Counted from the stretch's first letter, positions 8,294-18,389 are shown. The stretch is 64,000 nt of DNA from Paenibacillus thalictri (GCF_004307995.1 NZ_SIRE01000005.1:124001-188000); one strand, 5' to 3'. A program made the numbers and translations. Notes: generated by a model from the sequence alone, not told the origin.

Positions 8294-8345
8294 AACCTCT
8301 AAATCGCGGCCGTCCTATGCCCTGCGGCCAAGTTAGAGGTTTTCT
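8294..8345 (+). terminator. Second terminator-like hairpin just before the amidoligase gene
   Basis: AACCTCTAA (8294-8302) pairs with TTAGAGGTT (8333-8341), with an inner GGCCG/CGGCC stem, followed by TTTCTTG. It ends about 20 bases before the amidoligase ribosome site. It could be a tandem terminator for cotE or an attenuator for the downstream gene. Confidence 0.6.
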
Positions 8346-8375
8346 TGTTCATGTCGCCAAGTAGGGAGGCCTGTG

Positions 8376-9812
8376 ATGACCGTAGCCTTTATTCATTCCA
8401 ATGAACCCCGGCTCAGGCAATTTCTCAAGTGCCTTGCCATTCCGCATACGTCGCTTACGCCGGAGCCGGGTACCTACGAGACGCTTATCCAATGGGGCGG
8501 CTTCGTGCAGGAGCAGCCCGGCCAGCGCAGGCTTCAGCCCGTGCAAAGCGTTCTCCGCACGCGTAATGCCGCAAAGACGTCGCAGTTATTGCGATTGCAC
8601 GGGATGAAGCCGGAGTTGGACAAGGAACCTTCGGCTGCCGGTTACGCTTATTTGTACCAGATTCCTGTGTTCCACCTGGAGCCGCTTGCCGTATTTGAAA
8701 GAAGACATACCGCCACCTTCTATCACAGCTCTAAGCCCCAACCGGTTCGCTACATCGAGATGGAGGGGGCTTCCGGTTTCCATGCCGGAAGAGCCAAACG
8801 GGAGGCGGTGAAGGCGATTTATGCGCTTGGGCTTGATTACGGTATCGTGACCGTCGGTGTACGGGATGCGATGGAGCCGGTGGATATTGTGCGTGTCGAT
8901 GCCGAGCCGAAGCTGACGGGCCGGTGGGCTGAATTGTTCGCGGATGCCATGTTCAGGTACGGGGAGGAACTGCAGCGGGAGCGCGAACTGCGCGAGCGTC
9001 CGCTGACCATCGGGATGGACCCCGAGTTCCTGTTAAGGGACCATGCCGGTGAAGTCGTTTTTGCATCGCAATTTATGGACAAAGAAGGCAAGGCGGGCTG
9101 CGATTCGATTGTGCTGCCGGACCGGAGCAAGGTGTATCCGCTTGTCGAGCTGAGGCCGCTGCCAAGCCCCGATATCCGCGAATTGATCATCAACCTTCAG
9201 CGCACGATGCAGCTGGCTGCGCGCAAAATCGGCGACTCCTCGCTGGAGTGGCTTGCCGGAGGCATGCCTGTTAAAGGTTTTCCGCTGGGAGGCCATATTC
9301 ATTTTGGCAATGTGCAGCTTAACGTGCATTTGCTGAGGGCGCTTGACAATTATGTGGCGCTGCCGCTGCTTTTGCTGGAGGACGTCACGACCGGACAAAG
9401 ACGCCCGAAATACGGGTTTTTGGGCGATTTCCGCCGAAAGTCCTCTCTCAGGTTCGAATACCGGACGCTGCCAAGCTGGATCCTGTCGCCTGCCGTCACC
9501 AAGGGGACGTTGGCTTTGGCAAAGCTGGTCGCGACTCATTACCTGGAGCTTACGCGTCTGCCGCTGCAGTATGCGGATGTGCAAGTCTCTTATTATAACG
9601 GCGACAAAGCGGCCTTGCGGGACATCGTGACAGGTCTGTGGGGCGAGCTCGAGGCACTGCCTTCTTATGCGCAGTACCGGGCTTATCTTGAGCCTTTTAA
9701 AAAGCTGGTCATGGATATGAAGAGCTGGGACGAACAAGTTGATTTCCGCAAACGGTGGAAAATAACGCCCGCAAACGAGAAAAGCTCCGCGGACTATCAA
9801 ATCATGGTATAA
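8376..9812 (+). CDS. Putative amidoligase (phiEco32 gp24-like COOH-NH2 ligase type 2)
   Basis: This 478-residue protein carries, from about residue 205 on, the COOH-NH2 ligase fold related to glutamine synthetase. GMDPEFLLRD gives the metal/ATP-binding Glu strand and GGHIHFGN the conserved Gly-His-x-His motif. FEYRTLPSWIL fits the later Arg-containing strand. The N-terminal ~200 residues look like a separate ATP-grasp-flanking or substrate-recognition region that I cannot name. Such enzymes join amino groups to carboxylates and are predicted to modify proteins or peptidoglycan. ATG 8376 lies six bases after GGGAGG; a GTG at 8373 is closer. Sitting right after cotE, a spore-surface role is attractive but unproven. 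Confidence 0.75.
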   Translation: MTVAFIHSNEPRLRQFLKCLAIPHTSLTPEPGTYETLIQWGGFVQEQPGQRRLQPVQSVLRTRNAAKTSQLLRLHGMKPELDKEPSAAGYAYLYQIPVFHLEPLAVFERRHTATFYHSSKPQPVRYIEMEGASGFHAGRAKREAVKAIYALGLDYGIVTVGVRDAMEPVDIVRVDAEPKLTGRWAELFADAMFRYGEELQRERELRERPLTIGMDPEFLLRDHAGEVVFASQFMDKEGKAGCDSIVLPDRSKVYPLVELRPLPSPDIRELIINLQRTMQLAARKIGDSSLEWLAGGMPVKGFPLGGHIHFGNVQLNVHLLRALDNYVALPLLLLEDVTTGQRRPKYGFLGDFRRKSSLRFEYRTLPSWILSPAVTKGTLALAKLVATHYLELTRLPLQYADVQVSYYNGDKAALRDIVTGLWGELEALPSYAQYRAYLEPFKKLVMDMKSWDEQVDFRKRWKITPANEKSSADYQIMV

Positions 9813-9892
9813 TAGATGATATACGGCCGCGGGAAGTTGGCTGTGTCGGCAGTTGCTGCTGTTATTTTTTTGAACGTGCTGGAGGAAGTCGG

Positions 9893-12646
9893 ATGGCTAA
9901 GTATACGCCTATGATAGAGCAATACCTTGGCGTCAAGGCCGAGGTGCCTGATGCTTTTTTGTTTTTCCGTTTAGGCGATTTCTATGAAATGTTTTTTGAG
10001 GATGCGGTTAACGCGTCCAGAGAGCTGGAAATTACGCTGACCGGCCGCGAAGGCGGGATGGAGGAACGCATTCCGATGTGCGGCGTACCCTATCATTCCG
10101 CGGAGAACTATATCGCCAAACTGGTAGAAAAAGGTTACAAGGTTGCGATATGCGAGCAGGTCGAGAATCCCGCCGAAGCCAAAGGAGTGGTCCGCCGGGA
10201 AATTGTGCGGATCGTAACGCCCGGCACGGTTATGGATGCGAGATCGCTGGGGGAAACCGCGAACAATTACATTATTGCCATCGCCGAGCAGGCCGGCAAT
10301 TTCGGTTTGACCGCCTGCGACATATCGACCGGAGAGCTTCATACGACGCTGCTGGAAGGCTCGCTGGAGCTGCTGCTTGATGAAATCAACGTCTACAATC
10401 CGTCGGAGGTGCTTGGCTCCGAGCAGCTTCTGGAGACGATTCGCGGGCAAGCGGCGGCTTGGATGAAAGGCGTATCGTGGACGCCTTGGACTAAGCAGGA
10501 ATTTAACGTGGACGGGCATTTTGCCGAAGGCGAGCGCCAGAGGGTCGAACCGCTGTCGCTGCATGCAATCAGTCTGCTGATGAGTTATTTGCAGGAGACG
10601 CAAAAACGGTCGCTTACGCATATTAAGCATATCCGGCGTTACGAGCAAAGCCAATACATGATTATGGACCCGTTTACCCGGCGCAATCTGGAGCTTGTCG
10701 AAACGGTATGGGACCGCGGCAAAAAAGGCACGCTGCTGTGGCTGCTCGACAAAACCGTCACCGCCATGGGGGGACGCTTGCTTCGCCGCTGGATCGAGAA
10801 ACCGCTGATGAGCATGGTCAAAATCAATGAGCGGCTGGAAGCGGTGGATAAGCTGTACAGCCAGTTGATCGTACGCGAGGAGCTGCGGCAGCAGCTTAAG
10901 CTGGTGTATGATCTGGAGCGCCTTACGGCGCGGATCGCATACGGCAGCGCAAATGCGCGCGACCTGCTCGCTTTGAAGGTATCGCTGCTGCAGATGCCCG
11001 GGCTTAAGGAGCTGTGCGCAACGTCCGGCTCGGAAACGCTAGCCCGGCTGAGCGCCGGGATGGACGTCTGCGACGATATCGCCGGGTGGATTGAGACCGC
11101 CATTGTGGACGAGCCTCCGGTTTCCGTGCGCGACGGCGGGATGCTGAAGATGGGTTACCATGAACGTCTCGACCAATTAAAGGAAGCGAATATCAGCGGC
11201 AAAGTATGGATCGCCGAGCTGGAGCGGAAGGAACGTGAAGCGACCGGCGTCAAATCGCTCAAGATCGGGTTTAATAAGGTGTTTGGTTATTACATTGAAG
11301 TGACCCGGTCCAATCTTGGAGTGCTCCCGGAGGGGCGGTACGAGCGCAAGCAGACGCTCGCCGGCGCGGAACGGTTCGTCACACCCGAGCTGAAGGAAAA
11401 AGAAGCGCTGATTCTCGAAGCCGAAGATAAAATGGTCGATTTGGAATATGAGCTTTTCGTTGAGCTGCGGGACAAGCTGGCTTCACAAGTATCTCGCCTG
11501 CAGCAGTTGGCGGAAATCGTCGCTTCGATCGACGTGCTGCAATCGTTTGGCACTGTCAGCGCGTCGCATCAATTCAGAAAACCCGAGGTCGACGGCGGTT
11601 TCGAGCTGCTGATCGAAGAGGGCCGCCACCCGGTCGTCGAAGCGGTGATGACCGGCGGGTTATTTATCGCCAATGAAACCAAGCTGTCGCAAGAGGCGGG
11701 CAGCATGCTGCTGATCACCGGTCCCAACATGGCCGGTAAAAGCACCTACATGAGGCAGGTTGCGATTATATGCATCATGGCGCAAATCGGCTGCTTTGTC
11801 CCTTCCCTGAAGGCGCGAGTTCCGGTCATCGACCGCATCTTCACGCGTATTGGGGCGGCAGACGACTTGATCGGCGGGCAAAGCACGTTTATGGTCGAAA
11901 TGATGGACATTCAAGTGATGTGCGAAAAAGCGACAGCGCGCAGTCTTGTCATTATCGACGAGCTGGGCCGGGGTACCTCGACCGGCGAAGGCATGGCGAT
12001 CGCCCAGGCGGTTATCGAGCATCTTCACGATAAAGTCGGCTGCAAGACGCTTGTATCGACGCATTTTCACGAGCTGGCGCATCTGGAAGAGAGCCTCGGT
12101 CAACTGCGCAATTACTGTATGGCGGTCAAAGAAAGCGGCCGCCAGGTGACGTTCCTGCGCAAGCTGATTCCCGGCGCCGCAAGCACCAGCTACGGCATTT
12201 ATTGCGCGCAAATCGCCGGGCTGCCGGACTCGATCATTCAGCGCTCGTATGACCTGCTGAATTCGTTCGAAGCGCGCGCCGAGCTGGCTGTCGCACAATC
12301 GCAGACGGCTGCCGCGGATAGCCAGGCGACCGCCGGGCTGTTATCGGCGGAGCCGGCGGTTTCGCCGCAGGCGCGGCATACGGCGCAAGAGCCGCCGCTC
12401 GCCTATAAGACGGACAGCAGCCAGACGACTGCGGCGGAAGCATCCGCACAGCAGCTGCACAATGCGGTGCAGCTGAGCTTGTTCAGCGACGAGCAGCCAC
12501 CGGCCAAGGGGCAGCGCGGCAAGCACGATCCGGCGCGCGACCGCAAAGCGGACGAGCTGCTGGAGAAGGTGAAGATGGCCGATTTGATCAATATGACGCC
12601 ACTTCAGGCAATGAACTTTTTATATGAACTGAAACAAAAAATATAA
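9893..12646 (+). CDS. mutS: DNA mismatch repair protein MutS
   Basis: This 917-residue mismatch-recognition ATPase has the Phe-x-Glu mismatch-binding motif region FFRLGDFYEMFFED near residue 25. The Walker A is GPNMAGKSTYMRQ (near residue 610) and the ABC-type signature region is DELGRGTSTGEG. A long, low-complexity Ala/Gln linker (roughly residues 800-860) precedes QLSLF, a canonical beta-clamp-binding motif, and a C-terminal tetramerisation-type helix (NMTPLQAMNFLYELKQKI). ATG 9893 follows GGAGGAAG; upstream in-frame codons lack a ribosome site. It is separated from mutL here by an S41 protease gene rather than being adjacent. Confidence 0.97.
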   Translation: MAKYTPMIEQYLGVKAEVPDAFLFFRLGDFYEMFFEDAVNASRELEITLTGREGGMEERIPMCGVPYHSAENYIAKLVEKGYKVAICEQVENPAEAKGVVRREIVRIVTPGTVMDARSLGETANNYIIAIAEQAGNFGLTACDISTGELHTTLLEGSLELLLDEINVYNPSEVLGSEQLLETIRGQAAAWMKGVSWTPWTKQEFNVDGHFAEGERQRVEPLSLHAISLLMSYLQETQKRSLTHIKHIRRYEQSQYMIMDPFTRRNLELVETVWDRGKKGTLLWLLDKTVTAMGGRLLRRWIEKPLMSMVKINERLEAVDKLYSQLIVREELRQQLKLVYDLERLTARIAYGSANARDLLALKVSLLQMPGLKELCATSGSETLARLSAGMDVCDDIAGWIETAIVDEPPVSVRDGGMLKMGYHERLDQLKEANISGKVWIAELERKEREATGVKSLKIGFNKVFGYYIEVTRSNLGVLPEGRYERKQTLAGAERFVTPELKEKEALILEAEDKMVDLEYELFVELRDKLASQVSRLQQLAEIVASIDVLQSFGTVSASHQFRKPEVDGGFELLIEEGRHPVVEAVMTGGLFIANETKLSQEAGSMLLITGPNMAGKSTYMRQVAIICIMAQIGCFVPSLKARVPVIDRIFTRIGAADDLIGGQSTFMVEMMDIQVMCEKATARSLVIIDELGRGTSTGEGMAIAQAVIEHLHDKVGCKTLVSTHFHELAHLEESLGQLRNYCMAVKESGRQVTFLRKLIPGAASTSYGIYCAQIAGLPDSIIQRSYDLLNSFEARAELAVAQSQTAAADSQATAGLLSAEPAVSPQARHTAQEPPLAYKTDSSQTTAAEASAQQLHNAVQLSLFSDEQPPAKGQRGKHDPARDRKADELLEKVKMADLINMTPLQAMNFLYELKQKI

Positions 12647-12714
12647 AGCGGCTTTTTGAACAACCTTTAAGAGTTAATGGCATTAATAATAAATCATATA
12701 AAGGATGACTTCCG

Positions 12715-14166
12715 ATGAAAAAATTAACGATGGCTTCCCGATTGAAAAAATCGGTATCGGCTGCGATTGTATTGATGATGCTGACTCCTTTCTCCGCTTT
12801 TGCCGCGGATGCAAACGCCACCTCCAGTTCGGCGGACCAGGTGAAGGAAATCTTGGACATGCTGCAGCAAAACCATGTCAGCGCCCCAAGTGCGGACAAT
12901 TTGTCGACGGCCGCGATTAAAGGCATGGTCGATTCGCTGAAAGACCCTTATACCGTTTACTTTACCAAAAACGAATGGCAGCAATTTACCGACAGCCTGG
13001 AGCAAAACTATGTCGGGATTGGTGTCCGCGTTGGTGAAGATAAAGACGGCATTCTGATCGTGCAAGTATTCGGCGGCTCCTCCGCCGAAGCAGCGGGCAT
13101 CAAACGCGGCGATATTATTACCAAGGTGGAGGGCGCTGCTACCGCAGGGAAGAAGCTGGACGACGTCATCAGCACCATCTTGGGCACGGCCGGCACGGAA
13201 GTCAATTTGACAATCAAACGGGGAGACAGCAGCTTTGATGTAAAAACAACCCGCAAGCAGGTGCAAATTCCCGTCGTGACCAGCCATATGTTCGCTAACG
13301 GCGTTGGGTATATCAATGTGAGCAGCTTTTCGGCCGAAGCGGACGAGCTGTTTGCCAGCAATTTGGACACTTTGAAGCAGCAGGGCTTAAAGACGCTGCT
13401 TATCGATTTGCGTAACAATCCGGGTGGACTGCTCGATTCGGCGCTTAATATTTCCAAGCTGTTCATTAAAGAAGGCGTGTTGATTCATACCAAAGACCGC
13501 GACAACGTCGACGATCCGGTGCTGATCCAAGGAGGCGCAACACAGCCATTTCCGGTCGTCATGCTGGTTGACGAATACAGCGCCAGTGCTTCTGAAGTGC
13601 TGACCGGCGCGCTGCAGGATTACAATCATGTGAAAGTCGTCGGCACCAAAACGTTCGGCAAAGGCAGCGTGCAGTCCGTTTATCCGCTGGCGAACGGCGG
13701 CGCTCTGAAAGTAACGATCGAAGAGTATTTGACGCCAAATATGCGCAAGGTGAACAAAGTCGGCTTGACTCCGGACATTGAGTCTCAAGGAGAAGTGCCG
13801 CAGTTGATTACGGCCCTTCGCACTGCAGGGCTGACCAGCTTTACTTTGGAGCAGAACCGCAGAAACACGTCGCTAAATAGCTATGAATTAAACGACAGCT
13901 TTAATATCGTCAGCCAAAATGGACGCACTTATATTCCGTCACGCGTGCTGGCGGCGCTTGTGGGAGCGGACGTCAGCTGGAACGAAGCGGACAAGTCCGT
14001 GGTTGTTGCGGCTGGGGATATCAGCGCCGCATTTTCCACTGCCGAGTCCGGCGATTCGTTGAATCAGGAAGGCACCAGCTTTATTGACGTCAGCAAGTTC
14101 GCGGATACATTCAAGCAATTGAAATGGTCGCAGGACGGCGGAGTGCTGAAGTTATCCGTCCAGTAA
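12715..14166 (+). CDS. S41 (C-terminal processing) serine protease with stalk domain
   Basis: This 483-residue exported protease begins with a Sec signal (to about FSAFAADA, residue 30). A helical pre-domain and a PDZ domain (NYVGIGVRVG to KTTRKQVQIP, about residues 95-185) come next. The S41 catalytic core has the nucleophile in EYSASASEVL and the general-base Lys in GTKTFGKGSVQ. The C-terminal ~95 residues form a copper-amine-oxidase-like stalk domain (GRTYIPSRVLAALVG, ADVSWNEADKSVVV), an addition typical of Paenibacillus wall proteins. ATG 12715 follows AAAGGATG. It sits between mutS and mutL, an unusual place, but no functional link is evident. Confidence 0.92.
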   Translation: MKKLTMASRLKKSVSAAIVLMMLTPFSAFAADANATSSSADQVKEILDMLQQNHVSAPSADNLSTAAIKGMVDSLKDPYTVYFTKNEWQQFTDSLEQNYVGIGVRVGEDKDGILIVQVFGGSSAEAAGIKRGDIITKVEGAATAGKKLDDVISTILGTAGTEVNLTIKRGDSSFDVKTTRKQVQIPVVTSHMFANGVGYINVSSFSAEADELFASNLDTLKQQGLKTLLIDLRNNPGGLLDSALNISKLFIKEGVLIHTKDRDNVDDPVLIQGGATQPFPVVMLVDEYSASASEVLTGALQDYNHVKVVGTKTFGKGSVQSVYPLANGGALKVTIEEYLTPNMRKVNKVGLTPDIESQGEVPQLITALRTAGLTSFTLEQNRRNTSLNSYELNDSFNIVSQNGRTYIPSRVLAALVGADVSWNEADKSVVVAAGDISAAFSTAESGDSLNQEGTSFIDVSKFADTFKQLKWSQDGGVLKLSVQ

Positions 14167-14222
14167 GTTCTTAAGAAATTATTGGCGCGGGCGACTATTT
14201 TCGGAAAGGAAATGCTTCCGCT

Positions 14223-16268
14223 ATGGGAAAAATTCAAATATTGGACGAGCATGTCGCCAACCAGATCGCGGCGGGCGAGGTGGTGGAACGCCCCTCGTCT
14301 GTCGTCAAGGAATTGGTCGAAAATGCGATCGACGCCGGCAGCACGAAAATTGACGTGGCCATTGAGGAAGGCGGACTTACGCTGATCCGCGTCACCGATA
14401 ACGGGACAGGCATGGACGCGGCCGACAGCGAAGTGGCTTTCTTCCGCCATGCCACAAGCAAAATCGCCAGCGGCAAAGACTTGTTTTCGATCCGGACATT
14501 GGGATTCCGCGGCGAGGCTTTGCCCAGTATCGCAGCTGTCTCGAAGGTGGAATGTACGACTTCATCCGATCAATCGGGGCTTGGACGCAAAATCGTGATC
14601 GAAGGCGGAACGATTCGCAGCGTAGGGGAAACCGCTTCGCCGCGCGGGACCGATATCGCGGTGCGCGAGTTGTTCTACAACACTCCGGCGCGGTTGAAAT
14701 ATATGAAAACGATCCAGACGGAGTTAAGCCATGTCTCGGATTATATGTACCGGCTTGCGCTTGCCCATCCGGGTATTGCCTTCACTTTGCGCCACAATGG
14801 CAATACGCTGCTGCAGACGCTTGGCAACGGCGATGTCCTGCAGGTCATCGCTGCCGTGTACGGCACGTCCACTGCCAAAAACATGCTGCCCATACAAGGC
14901 GAAAACCTGGATTATACGATCCGGGGTTACATATCGAAACCGGAGTTTACCCGCGCAAGCCGCAGCGGCATCTCTACGGTCATCAACGGCAGATATATTC
15001 GCAATTACGCCGTCGCCCAGGCGCTGCTGACAGGGTATCACACCTTGCTGCCGATCAACCGGTTCCCGCTTGCGGTACTGCATGTGAACATGTCTCCCGA
15101 GCTCGTCGACGTCAACGTGCACCCGTCCAAACTGGAGGTGCGCTTCAGTAAAGAGCAGGAGCTGATTCAATTTATCAGCCAGCAGGCGCACGCGCTGCTG
15201 AACAAGCAGGTGCTTATACCCAGCGTGCAGCAAAAGCCAAAAGCGGCGGCGATACAAGAGCAGATGGAATTGTACCGTCCGCAGCAGATGGACTCTCCTC
15301 AAGGAGACGTGTTTGCGAACGGCAGGGCAGATCAGGAGCGGGGAACCGGAGGATACGCGGGTTCAGCTCCGTCTAAGCTTGCCGCCGAACAGCGGGACGA
15401 GCCGGTCTCGCCCCGGTCCTACAGTTCCTTCGGCCAGCAGGCGGGAGAGGGGCGGCAAGCCCCGGAGCAGCCGGGAGCGGCCGCTTCAAGCTTTGTCCGC
15501 AACGAAGGCAGCCGCGAGGGCAAGTTCAACGGCGATTCCTATCGGCAGTCAGGCCCAGGCAGAACAGCCGAGTCATTCGCTCGAAATACGGCGCCTGCTG
15601 CCGCGACATCGGCGGTTAGAGCTAACGAGGCGTTTCTGCAGGCGGTTGCGCCCGATCCGGAGGAAGCTCCTCCGGCATTGCCGGCTTTTCCCGTTCTGAC
15701 TCCGATTGGTCAACTGCACGGAACGTATATCGTGGCGCAAAACGAAGAAGGCTTGTTTCTTATGGACCAGCATGCGGCCCATGAGCGGATCAATTATGAA
15801 AAGTATTACGAGCTGTTCGGCCGCCCGCAGACGGCCAGCCAGGAGCTGCTTGTGCCGATTACGCTGGAATTTACGTCGGCGGAAGCCGAACGGTTGAAAA
15901 GCAAATTGCAATTATTTGAGCAGGCCGGGGTTTACCTTGACTATTTCGGGGGCAATACCTTTATAGTGAGGGCTTATCCCCATTGGATGCCTCAAGGCGA
16001 AGAGCAGGCCATCATCGAAGAAATGGTGGAATGGGCGCTTTCGGAGCGGAAGTCGCTTGATATTGCCAAGCTGCGCGAGAAAGCGGCCATCATGTGCTCC
16101 TGCAAGGCTTCGATCAAAGCCAACTTCTCTTTAAGTTTATTGGAGATGGAGGCGCTGTTCGACAAGCTCGCAGCCTGCAAAAATCCTTATACTTGTCCTC
16201 ACGGGAGGCCGATTGTGATCAGCTTCTCTACTTATGAGCTGGAAAAAATGTTTAAGCGGGTGATGTAA
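14223..16268 (+). CDS. mutL: DNA mismatch repair protein MutL with endonuclease domain
   Basis: This 681-residue protein couples mismatch recognition to strand incision. The N-terminal GHKL ATPase shows ELVENAIDAGST, DNGTGM and GFRGEALPSI. A disordered Gln/Ala/Gly linker spans about residues 340-480. The C-terminal nuclease has DQHAAHERINYE, CSCKASIKA and CPHGRP, the metal-binding motifs of endonuclease-type MutL. QELLVP fits the internal beta-clamp motif seen in Bacillus MutL. The ATG at 14223 follows GGAAAGG with a rather long gap. The nuclease motifs mean the organism is expected to use MutH-independent mismatch repair. Confidence 0.97.
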   Translation: MGKIQILDEHVANQIAAGEVVERPSSVVKELVENAIDAGSTKIDVAIEEGGLTLIRVTDNGTGMDAADSEVAFFRHATSKIASGKDLFSIRTLGFRGEALPSIAAVSKVECTTSSDQSGLGRKIVIEGGTIRSVGETASPRGTDIAVRELFYNTPARLKYMKTIQTELSHVSDYMYRLALAHPGIAFTLRHNGNTLLQTLGNGDVLQVIAAVYGTSTAKNMLPIQGENLDYTIRGYISKPEFTRASRSGISTVINGRYIRNYAVAQALLTGYHTLLPINRFPLAVLHVNMSPELVDVNVHPSKLEVRFSKEQELIQFISQQAHALLNKQVLIPSVQQKPKAAAIQEQMELYRPQQMDSPQGDVFANGRADQERGTGGYAGSAPSKLAAEQRDEPVSPRSYSSFGQQAGEGRQAPEQPGAAASSFVRNEGSREGKFNGDSYRQSGPGRTAESFARNTAPAAATSAVRANEAFLQAVAPDPEEAPPALPAFPVLTPIGQLHGTYIVAQNEEGLFLMDQHAAHERINYEKYYELFGRPQTASQELLVPITLEFTSAEAERLKSKLQLFEQAGVYLDYFGGNTFIVRAYPHWMPQGEEQAIIEEMVEWALSERKSLDIAKLREKAAIMCSCKASIKANFSLSLLEMEALFDKLAACKNPYTCPHGRPIVISFSTYELEKMFKRVM

Positions 16269-16271
16269 GAC

Positions 16272-17045
16272 ATGCTTGTTACAACATCTTCCGATCCGAC
16301 GGAGCAAGTGACGGCTTCCGCCCAAGCGGCGGCAGCCGAACTGCATGCCAAGTGGGTCGCAAGAGGCCGCAATTCGCTTGCCAAGCTGATGGCCCATCAT
16401 GATGACAGAGCCATCCTGCTTGTGTCGAGAGAGCGGTTAGAGTATCATCAGAATGATCAGCCGGTTTTTTATTTCCATCCGAGCATGGCCGCCGTTCGCG
16501 TAAAACGGCTGCTGCGCGGGGAAGGAGATACGCTGCTTACCGCCGCAGACGTCAGGAAGGGTGACACCGTGCTGGACTGCACGGCCGGTCTTGCTTCCGA
16601 TTCCATCGTCTTAGCTCACGCGGTTGGCCCCGAAGGGCGCGTGACCGCGCTCGAAAGCGAGCAGGTGATTCAATATGTCGTGCGCGAAGGCTTGAAGCGG
16701 TACGTGTACGAAGTCAAGGCGTTGAACGAAGCGATGAGGCGGGTGGAGCTGCTGCATGCCAACCATGACGATTATTTGCGTCAGGCGGACAGCAAAAGCG
16801 TCGATATCGTCTATTTTGATCCGATGTTCAGACAGCCGATTCATGAATCCAGCTCGATTAGTCCGCTGCGCGGGCTGGCTAACGGCGGAGAACTGGCGAG
16901 CCGGACGCTGGAAGAGGCGTGCCGTGTCGCGCGCAAGGCGGTTGTGATGAAAGAGATCACCCGAAGCAGCGAATGGAAACGGCTGAATTTTACCGATTTT
17001 GTGAAAGCATCGCCGAAAATAGCATTTGGAGTGATCCGTCTTTGA
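16272..17045 (+). CDS. Class I SAM-dependent methyltransferase (RsmJ/DUF548-like)
   Basis: This 257-residue protein has SAM-binding motif I as LDCTAGLASDSIVLA (near residue 98), an acidic motif II at VTALESEQVI, and DIVYFDPMFR as the catalytic-loop motif IV. These fit the RsmJ-type family, whose E. coli member methylates 16S rRNA; substrate here is unknown. The gene starts three bases after mutL and its stop overlaps the miaA start, so the three are co-translated. No recognisable zinc or RNA-binding addition is present. Substrate assignment would be speculative; it is a common neighbour of miaA in Paenibacillaceae, as far as I recall. Confidence 0.82.
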   Translation: MLVTTSSDPTEQVTASAQAAAAELHAKWVARGRNSLAKLMAHHDDRAILLVSRERLEYHQNDQPVFYFHPSMAAVRVKRLLRGEGDTLLTAADVRKGDTVLDCTAGLASDSIVLAHAVGPEGRVTALESEQVIQYVVREGLKRYVYEVKALNEAMRRVELLHANHDDYLRQADSKSVDIVYFDPMFRQPIHESSSISPLRGLANGGELASRTLEEACRVARKAVVMKEITRSSEWKRLNFTDFVKASPKIAFGVIRL

Positions 17046-17983
17046 GTAATGCAGCAAAACTTCTCGTATTGGTCGGTCCGACGGCCGTCGGGAAAACCAG
17101 ATTGAGCCTGGAATTGGCGCAAACCTACAACTGTGAAATTATTTCCGGCGATTCGATGCAGGTGTACCGCGGAATGGATATCGGGACTGCCAAAGCGACC
17201 GAGGAAGAGCGCAGTCTTATTCCTCATCATCTGATCGACATTCATATGCCGGATTATCCGTTTTCGGTTGCCGAATTTCAGGAACGCGCGCGAACGCTGA
17301 TTGACGAAATCAGCGGCCGAGGAAAGCTGCCATTTATTGTGGGCGGCACTGGCTTGTACGTCGAATCGGTATGTTACGATTACCAATTTGCCGAGCGCGG
17401 GATGGATGAGGCGTTTCGCGAGGAGCAGCGGCTGTATGCGCTTGAACATGGAGATGAGGCGCTGCACCGCAAGCTGCAGGAGATCGATCCGGAGACGGCG
17501 CAGCGGATTCATCCGAATGATCAGCGGCGCGTAATCCGCGCACTGGAAATGTTTCACACGACTGGAATGAAAATGTCGGAGCAGCTCGCCGGCCAGAAAA
17601 AAGAGTCTCCTTACGAACTATGTATCGTCGGGTTGACAATGGACCGCGATTTGCTATATAAACGTATTGAACAGCGCATTGACGGAATGCTGGAGCAAGG
17701 ATTAGTCGGTGAAGTGAAGCAGCTTCTTGACCAGGGATACGGGATGGACCTGATCTCTATGCAAGGGCTAGGCTATAAGGAAATCGCCGCCTATTTACAC
17801 GGAACGTATTCCCTGGAGGAAGCCGTGACACTGCTGAAACGCGATACGCGTCATTTTGCCAAAAGGCAGCTGTCCTGGTTTCGTCATATGAAGGATATAC
17901 AGTGGGTGGATGTAACCGACCAGGCAAATTTTTCTGCCCATATCGAGGCGATACATGCTATAATAGCAGAAAAGCTGACATGA
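17042..17983 (+). CDS. miaA: tRNA dimethylallyltransferase MiaA
   Basis: This 313-residue enzyme adds dimethylallyl to A37 of UNN-reading tRNAs. [14 protein letters not shown] is the P-loop, [17 protein letters not shown] the substrate-binding loop (with the catalytic Asp), and [11 protein letters not shown] and [11 protein letters not shown] are family motifs. I place the start at TTG 17042, giving [10 protein letters not shown], because it overlaps the methyltransferase stop (TTGA) and has GGAG at 17029-17032. Longer frames run inside the methyltransferase gene without support. It precedes hfq by 26 bp, the conserved miaA-hfq arrangement. Confidence 0.96.
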   Translation: MSNAAKLLVLVGPTAVGKTRLSLELAQTYNCEIISGDSMQVYRGMDIGTAKATEEERSLIPHHLIDIHMPDYPFSVAEFQERARTLIDEISGRGKLPFIVGGTGLYVESVCYDYQFAERGMDEAFREEQRLYALEHGDEALHRKLQEIDPETAQRIHPNDQRRVIRALEMFHTTGMKMSEQLAGQKKESPYELCIVGLTMDRDLLYKRIEQRIDGMLEQGLVGEVKQLLDQGYGMDLISMQGLGYKEIAAYLHGTYSLEEAVTLLKRDTRHFAKRQLSWFRHMKDIQWVDVTDQANFSAHIEAIHAIIAEKLT

Positions 17984-18009
17984 CCAATTTGAAGGGGGCC
18001 CCTTTATTT

Positions 18010-18252
18010 ATGAACAAATCGATCAATATTCAAGACACATTTTTGAACCAGCTGCGCAAAGACAATATACCGGTAACCGTTTACTTGACGAACGGTTTCC
18101 AAATTCGGGGCCTGATTCGCGCTTTTGATAACTTCACCATCATTATCGACAGTGAAGGACGTCAGCAAATGGTATACAAGCATGCGATTTCTACGTTTAC
18201 ACCGCAAAGACCCGTATCTTTGATGCAGCAGCAGGACAATTCTGATCATTAA
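18010..18252 (+). CDS. hfq: RNA chaperone Hfq
   Basis: This 80-residue Sm-like protein assembles as a hexamer that binds small RNAs and A-rich sequences. Sm1 is visible as [19 protein letters not shown] and Sm2 as YKHAISTF. The proximal-face residues [12 protein letters not shown] at the N-terminus are conserved. The ATG at 18010 follows GAAGGGGG; an earlier in-frame ATG exists within miaA's tail but lacks a site. The C-terminal tail is short, as in other Firmicutes. It lies directly downstream of miaA. Confidence 0.96.
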   Translation: MNKSINIQDTFLNQLRKDNIPVTVYLTNGFQIRGLIRAFDNFTIIIDSEGRQQMVYKHAISTFTPQRPVSLMQQQDNSDH

Positions 18253-18323
18253 TGCGTTATCCTTGCGAGCCGCCATTTTAAGCAACTTTTTAATGCGTTG
18301 GCACGTCTATATTAGGCAAGAGC

Positions 18324-18356
18324 AGAGCAACCTTAAATCTTAGGGTTGTTCTTTTG
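18324..18356 (+). terminator. Terminator after hfq
   Basis: AGAGCAACC (18324-18332) pairs with GGTTGTTCT (18344-18352), including one G-T pair, and is followed by TTT. It closes the mutL-methyltransferase-miaA-hfq run. Confidence 0.75.
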
Positions 18357-18389
18357 CTTCAAGGGGAGCGCGGAGGGGAGTCTTGGATT

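Noticed and set aside
9755..9892. N-terminal extension of MutS by 46 codons.
   Set aside because: It overlaps the amidoligase 3' end and lacks a ribosome site; ATG 9893 follows GGAGGAAG and gives the normal MutS N-terminus.
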